Part shown: piece after piece, positions 1 through 5,824 of the stretch
How the letters are laid out: every line of letters starts with the position of its first letter
How positions within the stretch are numbered: the first letter of the stretch is position 1
NCBI GenBank assembly: GCA_945876405.1
Contig: CAMCOJ010000043.1
Coordinates: 1 to 10,705 of the forward strand
From: an uncultured Ruminococcus sp.
GTDB taxonomy: Bacteria; Bacillota; Clostridia; Oscillospirales; Ruminococcaceae
DNA: 10,705 nt
Direction of reading: 5' to 3'
The notes under the pieces: generated by a model
Seen by the model: the letters and a program-made list of their open reading frames with translations, nothing else
Told to the model about the DNA's origin: nothing
Database searches by the model: none
Translations under genes and position numbers: made by a program

Positions 1-30
1 GGATATTCACAATATTTTTTCTAAAAATAC

Positions 31-59
31 TTGAATGATATTACAAAAAATGATATAAT
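31..59 (+). promoter_or_regulatory. Sigma-A type promoter with extended -10, driving the iorAB-paaK-ACT operon
   Basis: The -35 hexamer TTGAAT lies at 31-36 and a perfect -10 TATAAT at 54-59, separated by 17 bases. A TG at 51-52, one base before the -10, makes it an extended -10 promoter (TGnTATAAT). Transcription would begin near 66, leaving a leader of about 110 bases before iorA. The surrounding sequence is very AT-rich, as usual for strong Firmicute promoters. The assignment rests on motif match and spacing only. Confidence 0.8.
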
Positions 60-102
60 TATCGTATATATTTTTATTGATTGTTCACTACAAAGGTATC
101 AT

Positions 103-132
103 AATCACAGACCATGGTATTTTAAGGTGATT
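103..132 (+). other. Weak inverted repeat in the iorA 5' leader
   Basis: AATCAC (103-108) and GTGATT (127-132) are complementary and flank an 8-base perfect palindrome ACCATGGT (111-118). This could be a protein-binding site downstream of the transcription start or a weak hairpin. The arms are only six base pairs. No T-box signature or recognisable riboswitch core is visible in the leader, so regulation by this element is a guess. Confidence 0.25.
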
Positions 133-174
133 TTACAGTAAAAATCTCAGACATAACTGAAAGGAAATTTTTTT

Positions 175-1908
175 ATGAAGAAACTTTTACTTGGAAATGC
201 AGCGTTTGCCCGTGGACTTTATGAAGGCGGATGTAAGTTTGTATCAAGTTATCCGGGTACACCTTCAACGGAAATCACTGAAGAAGCTGCTAAGTACAGC
301 GAAATATATGCTGAATGGGCACCGAATGAAAAGGTTGCTATGGAAGCTGCACTGGGTGCTTCGGTTGCCGGTGCAAGAGCATTCTGCGGAATGAAGCATG
401 TTGGTCTCAATGTTGCGGCAGACCCGCTTTATACGGCTGCATATACAGGCGTAAACGGCGGTCTTGTAATTGCTGTTGCTGATGATCCGGGAATGCATTC
501 ATCACAGAATGAACAGGATTCACGTCATCACGCAATCGCATCAAAGGTTGCTATGCTCGAACCTGCTGATTCACAGGAATGCAGGGACTATGTAATGGAA
601 GCATTCGAAATCTCCGAAAAGTTTGACACACCGGTTATCGTAAGAATGTCAACAAGAATATCTCACTCACAGAGCGTTGTTGAATGCAGTGAAAGAGAAG
701 AAAGAGAACTTCTTGAATACAGGAAGAATCCGCAGAAATACGTTATGATGCCTGCGTACGCAAAGGGCAGACATGTTTTTGTTGAAGAGAGAACAGAGAA
801 ACTTACAGAATTTGCTGAAACATCTCCGCTTAACAGAACTGAAATAAATGAAGGCACAAAGAAGGCTGTAATCACAAGCGGTGCTTCATACCAGTACGCA
901 AAGGAAGCTCTCGGCGATACAGTTTCATACCTTAAACTCGGTATGGTAAATCCTCTTCCTGTAAAACTTATTCAGGAATTTGCAGCTAAGTTTGATGAAG
1001 TAATTGTTATCGAGGAACTTGATGATGTTATCGAAACACACTGCAAAAAGATAGGTGTAAATGTTAAGGGCAAGGAGATTTTCGGATTTATCGGAGAACT
1101 CTCACAGTCGGTTGTTGCTGAAAAGCTTCTCGGAAAGAAGAATGACATCATTTCACTGGACGAAGAAATCCCTGTAAGACCGCCTGTAATGTGTGCCGGC
1201 TGTCCTCACAGAGGCGTATTCTACGCACTTGCAAAGAACAAAATCACGGTTTCAGGCGATATTGGCTGCTATACTCTCGGTGCAGTTGCTCCGCTTAATT
1301 CAATGGATACAACTATCTGTATGGGTGCATCCGTTTCTGCACTTCACGGATTCAACAAGGTAAGAGGAGCAGAGGCTGAAAAGCGTTCAGTTGCTGTTAT
1401 CGGCGACTCAACATTTATGCACTCAGGTATTACAGGGCTTGTAAATATAGCTTACAATGCTACAAACTCAACAGTAATCATTCTCGACAACTCTATCACA
1501 GGTATGACAGGACACCAGCAGAATCCTACAACAGGTATGAACCTCAAGGGTGACCCGGCTGCAGCGGTAAATCTCGAAGAACTCTGCAGAGCTGTAGGTA
1601 TCAGCAGGGTAAGAGTAGTTGATCCGTATAAACTTGAAGAAACAGAAAAGGCCATCCTTGAAGAACTCGAGGCAGATGCTCCTTCTGTAATCATCTCGAG
1701 AAGACCATGCGCACTTCTCAAATATGTCAAGCACAATCCTCCTCTTAAGGTTGACCAGGACAAGTGCAAAGGCTGCAAGATGTGCCTTAAGCTCGGATGT
1801 CCTGCTATTTCAGTTGAAAACGGCAAGGCAGTAATCAATCATACACAGTGCGTCGGCTGCGGAATCTGTTCTGAACTCTGTAAGTTTGACTCTATCGTAA
1901 ATCAGTAA
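175..1908 (+). CDS. iorA: Indolepyruvate:ferredoxin oxidoreductase, alpha subunit
   Basis: This is the catalytic subunit of cytoplasmic indolepyruvate:ferredoxin oxidoreductase. It converts arylpyruvates (indolepyruvate, phenylpyruvate, hydroxyphenylpyruvate) plus CoA to arylacetyl-CoA and CO2 while reducing ferredoxin; the reaction is reversible. The 577 residues are about the normal family length. The N-terminal pyrimidine-binding domain shows YPGTPSTE (26-33) and NEK (51-53, with the conserved glutamate). The thiamine-diphosphate-binding domain shows MCAGCPHRG from 339, GDIGC (361-365) and GDS (410-412) followed by DN (438-439). The C-terminus carries two [4Fe-4S] motifs: C531, C534, C537, C542 (the CxxCxxCx4CP spacing typical of IorA) and C559, C562, C565, C569. 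In the second motif the usual proline after the last cysteine is lysine. The start is preceded by AAGGAAA at 161-167. It is first in an operon with iorB 18 bases downstream. Identification is firm; which arylpyruvate is preferred cannot be read from sequence. Confidence 0.97.
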   Translation: MKKLLLGNAAFARGLYEGGCKFVSSYPGTPSTEITEEAAKYSEIYAEWAPNEKVAMEAALGASVAGARAFCGMKHVGLNVAADPLYTAAYTGVNGGLVIAVADDPGMHSSQNEQDSRHHAIASKVAMLEPADSQECRDYVMEAFEISEKFDTPVIVRMSTRISHSQSVVECSEREERELLEYRKNPQKYVMMPAYAKGRHVFVEERTEKLTEFAETSPLNRTEINEGTKKAVITSGASYQYAKEALGDTVSYLKLGMVNPLPVKLIQEFAAKFDEVIVIEELDDVIETHCKKIGVNVKGKEIFGFIGELSQSVVAEKLLGKKNDIISLDEEIPVRPPVMCAGCPHRGVFYALAKNKITVSGDIGCYTLGAVAPLNSMDTTICMGASVSALHGFNKVRGAEAEKRSVAVIGDSTFMHSGITGLVNIAYNATNSTVIILDNSITGMTGHQQNPTTGMNLKGDPAAAVNLEELCRAVGISRVRVVDPYKLEETEKAILEELEADAPSVIISRRPCALLKYVKHNPPLKVDQDKCKGCKMCLKLGCPAISVENGKAVINHTQCVGCGICSELCKFDSIVNQ

Positions 1909-1926
1909 CAGAAAGGAAATATAGAC

Positions 1927-2505
1927 ATGGAAACAAAATCTGTAATGATCGTCGGAGTCGGCGGACAGGGCTCGCTTCTTGCATCAAGACTCCTAGGAAA
2001 TGTTATTCTCGCAGGAGGATATGATGTAAAGGTATCGGAAGTACACGGTATGTCACAGCGCGGCGGTTCTGTTGTTACATATGTAAAATACGGTGAAAGC
2101 GTAAATTCACCTGTTATAGAAAAGGGAGAAGCTGATGTTATCATTTCATTTGAACAGCTTGAGGCAGCAAGATGGCTTCCTTATCTTAAAAAGGGCGGAA
2201 AAATAATCACATCAGTTCAGAAACTCGATCCTATGCCGGTAATCACAGGTGCTGCAAAGTATCCTGAAAACCTTATTGAAAAAATGCAGGAAAAGGGAAT
2301 AGACGTAACTGCTGTTGATGCACTTTCACTTGCTGAGGAAGCAGGAAATTCAAAGGCTTCAAACGTTGTTCTTATGGGTGTTGTTTCACAGAGAACAGAC
2401 TTCCCTGAGGAACTCTGGCAGAACGCACTTGAACAGTGTGTACCGCCAAAATTCCTTGAACTCAACAAAAAGGCATTTGAACTGGGAAAAAAGGCTGCAA
2501 ATTAA
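1927..2505 (+). CDS. iorB: Indolepyruvate:ferredoxin oxidoreductase, beta subunit
   Basis: This is the small subunit of the same enzyme, corresponding to the gamma domain of pyruvate:ferredoxin oxidoreductases, which contributes to CoA binding and the subunit interface. The 192 residues match the usual length of about 190-200. The N-terminus has the family signature VGVGGQGS (9-16), followed by EVHGMSQRGGSV, a well-conserved IorB stretch. There are no iron-sulfur motifs, as expected because these sit on IorA. An AAAGGAAA ribosome binding site lies just before the ATG, and the gap from iorA is 18 bases, so the two subunits are co-expressed. Its role depends entirely on IorA. Confidence 0.96.
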   Translation: METKSVMIVGVGGQGSLLASRLLGNVILAGGYDVKVSEVHGMSQRGGSVVTYVKYGESVNSPVIEKGEADVIISFEQLEAARWLPYLKKGGKIITSVQKLDPMPVITGAAKYPENLIEKMQEKGIDVTAVDALSLAEEAGNSKASNVVLMGVVSQRTDFPEELWQNALEQCVPPKFLELNKKAFELGKKAAN

Positions 2506-2510
2506 AACAT

Positions 2511-2528
2511 AAGCGGCGCCAGCTGCTT
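2511..2528 (+). other. Intercistronic hairpin between iorB and paaK
   Basis: Right after the iorB stop, AAGCGGC (2511-2517) pairs with GCTGCTT (2522-2528) through seven base pairs, one of them G-U, around a GCCA tetraloop. It is followed by TATCATAAAAAC, not a T tract, so it is not a standard intrinsic terminator. It lies before the paaK ribosome binding site at about 2541. A hairpin here could protect the iorAB part of the transcript from 3' decay or mark a processing site, giving different levels for oxidoreductase and ligase. That role is inferred. Confidence 0.45.
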
Positions 2529-2554
2529 TATCATAAAAACAGGAGGAAAATCCA

Positions 2555-3859
2555 ATGGAAAGATACTGGAATCAGGAAATTGAATGTATGTCCCGCGAGG
2601 ACATGAAGAAACTTCAGGACGAAAGACTTGTGGCACAGGTTAAGCATGTATGGGACAATGTTCCGTATTATCGTCAGAAGATGGAGGAAAAGGGAGTTAC
2701 ACCTGATGACATCAGATCAACTGATGATCTTTACAAGCTTCCGTTCCTTTCAAAGGCAGATCTCCGTGACTGCTATCCGTACGGCCTTCTTGCAAAGCCG
2801 CTTTCAGAGTGCGTACGCATTCAGTCAACAAGCGGTACAACAGGAAAGAGAGTGGTTGCGTTCTACACACAGCACGACATTGATCTCTGGGAAGAATGCT
2901 GTGCAAGAGCTATTACAGCTGTAGGCGGCACCAAAGACGATGTTTGTCAGGTGTGTTACGGTTACGGACTCTTTACAGGCGGTCCTGGACTTAACGGCGG
3001 TTCACACAAGGTTGGCTGTCTTACTCTCCCGATGTCCTCAGGCAATACAGAGAGACAGATTCAGTTCATGATGGATCTTAAATCAACAATTCTCTGCTGC
3101 ACACCTTCATATGCAGCATATATCGGTGAAGCATTTAAGGAAATGGGCTACAAGCCGGAGGATAACTGCCTCAAGGCAGGTATTTTCGGTGCTGAGCCAT
3201 GGACTGAAGAGATGAGAAAAGAGATTGAAAAGTCTCTCGGAATCAAGGCTTATGATATCTACGGACTTACAGAAACAAGTGGTCCTGGCGTAGCCTTTGA
3301 ATGTTCAGAGCAGAATGGTATGCATATCAATGAAGATAACTTCATTGCTGAAATTATTGATCCTGATACAGGTGAAGTTCTTCCGGAAGGTGAAAAGGGT
3401 GAGCTTGTATTCACAAGTATAACAAAGGAAGCATTCCCGCTTCTCAGATACAGAACAAGAGATATCTGTGTTCTTTCAAGAAAGAAATGTTCATGCGGCA
3501 GAACACTTGTCAAGATGGCTAAGCCTATGGGAAGAAGCGATGACATGCTCATCATCAGAGGCGTAAATGTATTCCCTTCACAGATTGAAACAGTGCTCAT
3601 CGCACAGGGATATCCGCCGAACTACCAGATCGAAATTGACAGAGTAAACAACACAGACACATTCGACATTTATGTTGAGATGACAGCTGAACAGTTCTCT
3701 GATACAGTAAAGGATGTACAGAAGAAGGAAGCTGAACTTGTCGGAGCAATCAAGACTATCCTTGGAATTAACCCTAAGGTACACCTTGTTTCACCTAAGA
3801 CAATTGCAAGAAGTGAAGGCAAGGCTGTAAGAGTTATTGACAAGAGAAAGCTTGTATAA
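2555..3859 (+). CDS. paaK: Phenylacetate-CoA ligase family enzyme (arylacetate-CoA ligase)
   Basis: This is an adenylate-forming enzyme of the PaaK family: arylacetate + ATP + CoA gives arylacetyl-CoA + AMP + PPi. At 434 residues it has the standard PaaK length. Visible motifs are the phosphate-binding loop STSGTTGK (91-98), YGLTETSG (236-243), the arginine-rich LLRYRTRD segment, RGVNVFPSQ (335-343) at the hinge to the C-terminal domain, and EGKAVRVIDKR near the end with K423 as the probable conserved C-terminal lysine. A Cys-x-Cys-Gly segment (KKCSCGR) before the hinge is common in this family. A strong AGGAGGAAA site precedes the ATG. Its place directly after iorAB indicates it either activates arylacetates for reductive carboxylation by IorAB or works in reverse to release arylacetate and conserve ATP. 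Phenylacetate versus indoleacetate preference is unknown. Confidence 0.93.
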   Translation: MERYWNQEIECMSREDMKKLQDERLVAQVKHVWDNVPYYRQKMEEKGVTPDDIRSTDDLYKLPFLSKADLRDCYPYGLLAKPLSECVRIQSTSGTTGKRVVAFYTQHDIDLWEECCARAITAVGGTKDDVCQVCYGYGLFTGGPGLNGGSHKVGCLTLPMSSGNTERQIQFMMDLKSTILCCTPSYAAYIGEAFKEMGYKPEDNCLKAGIFGAEPWTEEMRKEIEKSLGIKAYDIYGLTETSGPGVAFECSEQNGMHINEDNFIAEIIDPDTGEVLPEGEKGELVFTSITKEAFPLLRYRTRDICVLSRKKCSCGRTLVKMAKPMGRSDDMLIIRGVNVFPSQIETVLIAQGYPPNYQIEIDRVNNTDTFDIYVEMTAEQFSDTVKDVQKKEAELVGAIKTILGINPKVHLVSPKTIARSEGKAVRVIDKRKLV

Positions 3860-3899
3860 TAAAAGATATTTGTATTAAAGTTAAGGGAGGATTATTGTT

Positions 3900-4331
3900 A
3901 TGGCATCAGAAATCAGACAGTTATCTGTTTTTATTGAAAACAAACCGGGAAGACTTTCAAAAGTATTAAAGCTGATCGGGGAATCAGGTATTGATATCAA
4001 GGCATTGAATATTGCTGATACAAATGACTTTGGTATCCTCAGACTTATTTTGAGCGACGTTGACAAGGCAGCTTCACTTCTTAAGGAGAAGGAGTATGCT
4101 GTAACAATTACAAACGTTATAGCAGCTGACGTTGAAAATACTCCCGGCGGACTTGCAGGTGCGCTCAGCGTTCTTGATACTCAGGGAGTAAGTGTTGAAT
4201 ATATGTATGCTTCGCTTTCAGGTACAGGGGAGGCTGCACATGTTGTTATAAGAGTTGATGATAATGAGAAGGCTTCAGAGGCTCTTACTTCGAAGGGATA
4301 TAAGCTTATAGGTGATGCGGATATAAAATAA
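3900..4331 (+). CDS. Tandem ACT-domain protein, probable amino acid sensor
   Basis: A 143-residue cytoplasmic protein made almost entirely of two ACT domains (about residues 5-68 and 70-140). Each begins with the ligand-site loop: NKPGRL (14-19) and NTPGGL (80-85). There is no DNA-binding or catalytic domain. ACT domains bind small ligands, usually amino acids, at dimer interfaces. Stand-alone two-ACT proteins commonly accompany iorAB and paaK-type ligases in anaerobes. A strong AAGGGAGG site (3883-3890) lies 9 bases before the ATG and the gap from paaK is 40 bases. As the last gene of the operon it is best explained as a sensor or allosteric partner for aromatic amino acid or arylacetate metabolism. 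The ligand and the regulated partner are not visible in the sequence. Confidence 0.9.
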   Translation: MASEIRQLSVFIENKPGRLSKVLKLIGESGIDIKALNIADTNDFGILRLILSDVDKAASLLKEKEYAVTITNVIAADVENTPGGLAGALSVLDTQGVSVEYMYASLSGTGEAAHVVIRVDDNEKASEALTSKGYKLIGDADIK

Positions 4332-4361
4332 TTTTCAGGTTTTTGGCTAATGGGTATAGCT

Positions 4362-4418
4362 GACTGAAAGCCCTTTTTATGCAGGGCTTTGCGGTCGAGC
4401 TCTGCACTCCTTTCAGTC
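4362..4418 (+). repeat. GC-rich structured trailer with two mutually exclusive hairpins
   Basis: Two foldings compete here. In the first, AAAGCCCT (4367-4374) pairs perfectly with AGGGCTTT (4383-4390). In the second, GACTGAAAG (4362-4370) pairs perfectly with CTTTCAGTC (4410-4418), enclosing an inner stem of TGCAGGGCT (4380-4388) with AGCTCTGCA (4398-4406, one G-U). The two share bases 4367-4370 and 4380-4390, so they cannot both form fully. The block is clearly richer in GC than its surroundings. It sits about 30 bases after the ACT gene stop and before the terminator. It may be a dispersed intergenic repeat, a structured 3' UTR or a switch; sequence alone does not decide. Confidence 0.5.
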
Positions 4419-4440
4419 GCCTGCACCTTCGCCTGCACGT
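4417..4440 (+). repeat. 12-base tandem direct repeat
   Basis: TCGCCTGCACCT (4417-4428) is followed immediately by TCGCCTGCACGT (4429-4440), 11 of 12 bases identical. A decayed third unit, TCGCGGTGACTC (4441-4452), runs into the terminator stem. The repeat continues the GC-rich block that starts at 4362. No protein-coding role is likely because the block is intergenic on both strands. Confidence 0.65.
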
Positions 4441-4448
4441 TCGCGGTG

Positions 4449-4489
4449 ACTCCGGAATTGAATTTTGATTCCGGAGTTGTTTGTTTTTT
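4449..4489 (+). terminator. Rho-independent terminator of the ior/paaK/ACT operon
   Basis: ACTCCGGAAT (4449-4458) pairs perfectly with ATTCCGGAGT (4468-4477) over ten base pairs around a nine-base loop. It is followed directly by a T-rich run (TTGTTTGTTTTTT, 4477-4489). This is a textbook intrinsic terminator on the plus strand, 117 bases after the ACT gene stop, and it separates this operon from the sigma factor operon. Confidence 0.92.
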
Positions 4490-4503
4490 ACAGTATTATC
4501 TTC

Positions 4504-4525
4504 TTGTATATGTGCATTTATACAA
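4504..4525. promoter_or_regulatory. 22-base operator-like dyad upstream of the sigma factor operon
   Basis: TTGTATA (4504-4510) and TATACAA (4519-4525) form a perfect seven-base inverted repeat around an eight-base spacer. It lies just after the terminator and about 45 bases before a TATAAT at 4568. The size and symmetry resemble a binding site for a dimeric regulator. The AT-rich composition makes chance occurrence possible. No regulator gene is nearby to assign it to. Confidence 0.4.
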
Positions 4526-4567
4526 AGTTAAATTTCCTGTGCAACAAAACGGGGGTTTTTTGACACT

Positions 4568-4573
4568 TATAAT
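4568..4573 (+). promoter_or_regulatory. Possible -10 element of the sigma factor operon
   Basis: A perfect TATAAT occurs 57 bases before the chosen sigma gene start. There is no good -35 hexamer 16-18 bases upstream (the bases there read CAAAAC), so if used it would need an activator or another sigma factor. The nearby TTGACA at 4560-4565 is only two bases away and cannot pair with it. Low-certainty call. Confidence 0.35.
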
Positions 4574-4574
4574 A

Positions 4575-4604
4575 TGAAACGGTTCAAGTGCACTGAAAGT
4601 TTCA
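4575..4604. promoter_or_regulatory. 30-base imperfect dyad in the sigma factor leader
   Basis: TGAAAC (4575-4580) matches GTTTCA (4599-4604) in inverted orientation, with inner arms TTCA (4583-4586) and TGAA (4594-4597), and the centre contains the perfect palindrome AGTGCACT (4587-4594). In DNA it could be an operator immediately downstream of the TATAAT. In RNA it would fold as a hairpin with a 2x1 internal loop and a seven-base loop. It lies 26 bases before the sigma gene start, so it could influence transcription or translation. Confidence 0.45.
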
Positions 4605-4630
4605 CAGAAAGAGGGAAGTGGAAGAACGTA

Positions 4631-5149
4631 ATGAAGACAGATGATTTTAAAAAGGATGTGAGTCTTGCTGTAAAGGGAGATGCGCAGGCATTTTCGAGGC
4701 TCTATGCTCTGGTGTATGAAGAGATGTACAGAACTGCATTTTTCAGTCTGAGAAATGAACATGATGCAGCTGATGCAGTTAGTGAGACAGTCCTTGACGC
4801 ATTTTCATCAATAAAAAAATTAAGGAGTGAAGATGCGTTCCGCAGCTGGATTTTTAAGATACTCATGGCTAAGATAAAAAGAAAACAGCAGGAGTACGCA
4901 AATACACCTTCAGATATAAGCGAACCGGAGTATGAAATGGTTCTTCAGAGTGAGTTTAAGTTTGAGCACGTTGAACTTGCACAGGCTATGTACAGACTTG
5001 ATGATGAGGAACGTGTGATTCTTTCGCTGTCGGTGCTCAGCGGATACACCGGAGATGAGATTGCGAAAATCTGCGGAATAAAATCTTCAACAGTACGTTC
5101 GAAGCTTATGAGAACAAAAGAAAAACTCAGAAGTTACATAACGGCATAG
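4631..5149 (+). CDS. ECF-type RNA polymerase sigma factor
   Basis: A 172-residue sigma-70 family factor with the two-domain ECF layout. Region 2 spans about residues 17-85; it includes an AFSRLY segment, a DAADAVSETVLDAF core-binding helix, and an FRSWIFKILMAKIKR stretch. Region 4 spans about 115-170, with LDDEERVILSLSVLSGYTGDEIAKICG and the recognition helix SSTVRSKLMRTKEKL. An in-frame ATG at 4574 would add 19 residues, but it abuts TATAAT, lacks a ribosome binding site and would place the leader dyad in coding sequence. The start at 4631 has GGAAG just upstream and begins where family members usually begin. It is first in an operon with a membrane protein 15 bases downstream, the standard sigma/anti-sigma arrangement. 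Promoter targets are unknown. Confidence 0.9.
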   Translation: MKTDDFKKDVSLAVKGDAQAFSRLYALVYEEMYRTAFFSLRNEHDAADAVSETVLDAFSSIKKLRSEDAFRSWIFKILMAKIKRKQQEYANTPSDISEPEYEMVLQSEFKFEHVELAQAMYRLDDEERVILSLSVLSGYTGDEIAKICGIKSSTVRSKLMRTKEKLRSYITA

Positions 5150-5164
5150 GAAAGGAAGATAACG

Positions 5165-5800
5165 ATGAGTGAAAAGATAAAAGATATACTTCAGATGCCG
5201 GAGGTACCGGATGATTTAAAACCGGGGAACATTGCAGAATTTATTGAAAAAAACAGGTCGCCCAAAAATAAAATTAAACTGGTTATATCTGTTGTATCAG
5301 CTGCAGCGGCAGTATGTTTAGTATTTTCAGCTGTTTTAGTACATAACAGAAGCAAAAATAATTTAACTGTACTGACTGTAAAAGAAACATATACAAACGG
5401 AACTTCGGATAGGAAAACGCAAAATTATTTTGATGGAGCATATGAAGAAGGTGCAGCTGAAGACTGTGCCGAAGAAGTTGAAGGTAACGGAAATGTGCTT
5501 TCAGGCATTTCAGCTGATGCCGGATTTGAGAATGCTGAAGTAAAGGAACTGTTTGATTTCGGAGAGACTCTCTGCAAGGTAGTTCAGGGAAATACTTCAG
5601 AAGTATACCAGACTGCAGTACTGGCATATCTGCTTCCTTCTGCTGATGAGCTGACGGACAGAATAGTTCTGGACGGGCAGTTTATAAAATCTGAAAGAGA
5701 CGGAAGCAAACTTAGTATAGTATATATTTCAAATGATGATTCAACAGAGAAAAAGATAGTTTTAAATGTTGGCGAAGGAAAACTTACAGAAGAGAAATAA
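5165..5800 (+). CDS. Single-pass membrane protein, probable anti-sigma factor
   Basis: A 211-residue protein with a cytoplasmic N-terminus of about 36 residues, one membrane segment (about 37-60, rich in Val, Ala and Leu after a Lys/Arg stretch) and an extracytoplasmic domain of about 150 residues. The topology and position directly after an ECF sigma gene argue that the short N-terminus holds the sigma factor at the membrane and the outer part senses a signal. There is no zinc anti-sigma motif (HxxxCxxC), and the cytoplasmic part is short for a classical anti-sigma domain, so this is by context rather than homology. The outer domain has a very acidic stretch near 90-108 with a 15-residue motif (D90-E104) that recurs in the next gene product. 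Two outer cysteines (C101 and one near 137) could form a disulfide. The ribosome binding site is AGGAAAGGAAG. Confidence 0.65.
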   Translation: MSEKIKDILQMPEVPDDLKPGNIAEFIEKNRSPKNKIKLVISVVSAAAAVCLVFSAVLVHNRSKNNLTVLTVKETYTNGTSDRKTQNYFDGAYEEGAAEDCAEEVEGNGNVLSGISADAGFENAEVKELFDFGETLCKVVQGNTSEVYQTAVLAYLLPSADELTDRIVLDGQFIKSERDGSKLSIVYISNDDSTEKKIVLNVGEGKLTEEK

Positions 5801-5824
5801 GATTTCAGGGAAAGGACGATTATA

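Noticed and set aside
66..174. T-box or riboswitch in the iorA leader
   Set aside because: No T-box signature, no terminator/antiterminator pair and only a weak six-base dyad are visible in about 110 bases.
4181..4438. 85-residue minus-strand open frame opposite the ACT gene end
   Set aside because: Most of it is antisense to the ACT gene and the rest lies in the structured repeat; no start signal supports it.
4560..4573. TTGACA and TATAAT as a promoter pair
   Set aside because: They are only two bases apart, whereas 16-18 are needed.
4389..4577. 62-residue plus-strand open frame in the intergenic region
   Set aside because: It is a translation of the 12-base tandem repeat and the terminator, has no ribosome binding site and runs through a strong intrinsic terminator.
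4574..4630. Upstream ATG giving the sigma factor 19 more residues
   Set aside because: It directly follows TATAAT, lacks a ribosome binding site, would make the dyad coding, and the extra residues are unlike sigma region 2.
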